Positions 5,841 through 5,934 of a stretch of DNA of 5,934 nt are shown piece after piece. The translations under genes and the position numbers were made by a program. The DNA is from Propionibacteriaceae bacterium. GTDB lineage: Bacteria > Actinomycetota > Actinomycetes > Propionibacteriales > Propionibacteriaceae. The DNA is taken from assembly GCA_031255975.1 (NCBI GenBank), contig JAIRRM010000064.1:1-5934 (forward strand), read 5' to 3'. The notes under the pieces are model-generated. The model saw only the letters and a list, made by a program, of their open reading frames with translations, searched no databases and was not told the origin of the DNA. Within the stretch, counting starts at the first letter, position 1. Each line of letters begins with the position of its first letter.

Positions 5841-5861
5841 ATCACGGGTCAAGCCCGTGAT
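5841..5861. repeat. Palindrome with 8-bp arms (copy 2)
   Basis: The same perfect ATCACGGG/CCCGTGAT arms enclose TCAAG. The two copies keep both arms intact while the loop centre differs by one base (G to A). Confidence 0.85.
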
Positions 5862-5868
5862 GACGAAC

Positions 5869-5934
5869 AGCGCGCCCCGCGATGACGAACAGCGCGCCCC
5901 GCGATGACGAACAGCGCGCCCTGTTATGACGAAC
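5869..5934. repeat. Three 22-bp tandem repeats running to the window edge
   Basis: Units at 5869-5890 and 5891-5912 are identical; the unit at 5913-5934 differs at three bases. Each starts AGCGCGCCC and ends ATGACGAAC, the same end as both 71-bp units, so the whole tract 5727-5934 is one family of nested repeats. The array may continue beyond the window. There are no spacers between units. Confidence 0.9.

Larger units (their letters stand above)
5727..5868. repeat. 71-bp tandem duplication covering leader, RBS region and first codons of the PNPOx-like gene
   Basis: Copy 1 (5727-5797) and copy 2 (5798-5868) differ at six positions with no gaps, about 92% identity. Each holds, in minus-strand order, a GTTCGTC start, a long-armed palindrome, a Shine-Dalgarno region, an ATG and seven codons. 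In copy 2 the AAGGAG of copy 1 has become CGGAGTAG, and the only change inside the seven codons is synonymous (GAC to GAT). Because 71 is not a multiple of three, the duplicated frame is shifted relative to the gene. Confidence 0.9.

Noticed and set aside
5869..5934. CRISPR array
   Set aside because: The 22-bp units are directly adjacent with no unique spacers, and no cas genes are visible.

Overview
The window looks like chromosomal DNA from a high-GC Gram-positive bacterium (Actinomycetota). The evidence is GC-rich DNA throughout, a PonA1-type bifunctional penicillin-binding protein, and multi-spanning GT87 and PIG-V-like mannosyltransferase relatives next to it. I cannot name the genus. 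Every gene I can support is on the minus strand, so transcription runs from the right end towards the left.

Layout, in the direction of transcription. (1) Positions 5727-5934 hold a composite tandem-repeat tract. Two 71-bp units (about 92% identical) each carry an 8-bp-arm palindrome, a ribosome-binding-site region and the first seven codons of the next gene. Three 22-bp units follow and run off the window edge. The duplicated unit creates a 24-codon mini-ORF whose stop overlaps the next start codon as ATGA. (2) Positions 5327-5746 encode a small protein of the pyridoxamine 5'-phosphate oxidase-like flavin/heme-binding fold. (3) A 242-bp gap contains a 15-bp dyad and a 16-bp direct repeat. 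(4) Positions 4509-5084 encode an XRE-family regulator with a C-terminal domain I do not recognise. (5) A 341-bp gap contains an AT-rich promoter island and a possible HTH-encoding relic on the plus strand. (6) Positions 1924-4167 encode a class A penicillin-binding protein. (7) Positions 334-1836 encode a GT87-like membrane glycosyltransferase, apparently from a leaderless GTG start. (8) Positions 1-331 hold the 5' part of a PIG-V-like membrane mannosyltransferase, two bases after the previous stop.

The left two thirds form a cell-envelope module. The penicillin-binding protein polymerises and crosslinks peptidoglycan outside the membrane. The two lipid-sugar-dependent glycosyltransferase candidates probably decorate envelope glycans or lipids. 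In Mycobacterium tuberculosis ponA1 (Rv0050) is likewise followed by a GT87-type gene (Rv0051), so this part is a conserved neighbourhood. The right third (regulator, PNPOx-like protein, repeats) looks accessory.

The most unusual structure is the repeat tract that duplicates the leader and first codons of the PNPOx-like gene. No rRNA, tRNA, CRISPR array, complete mobile element or convincing intrinsic terminator was found.
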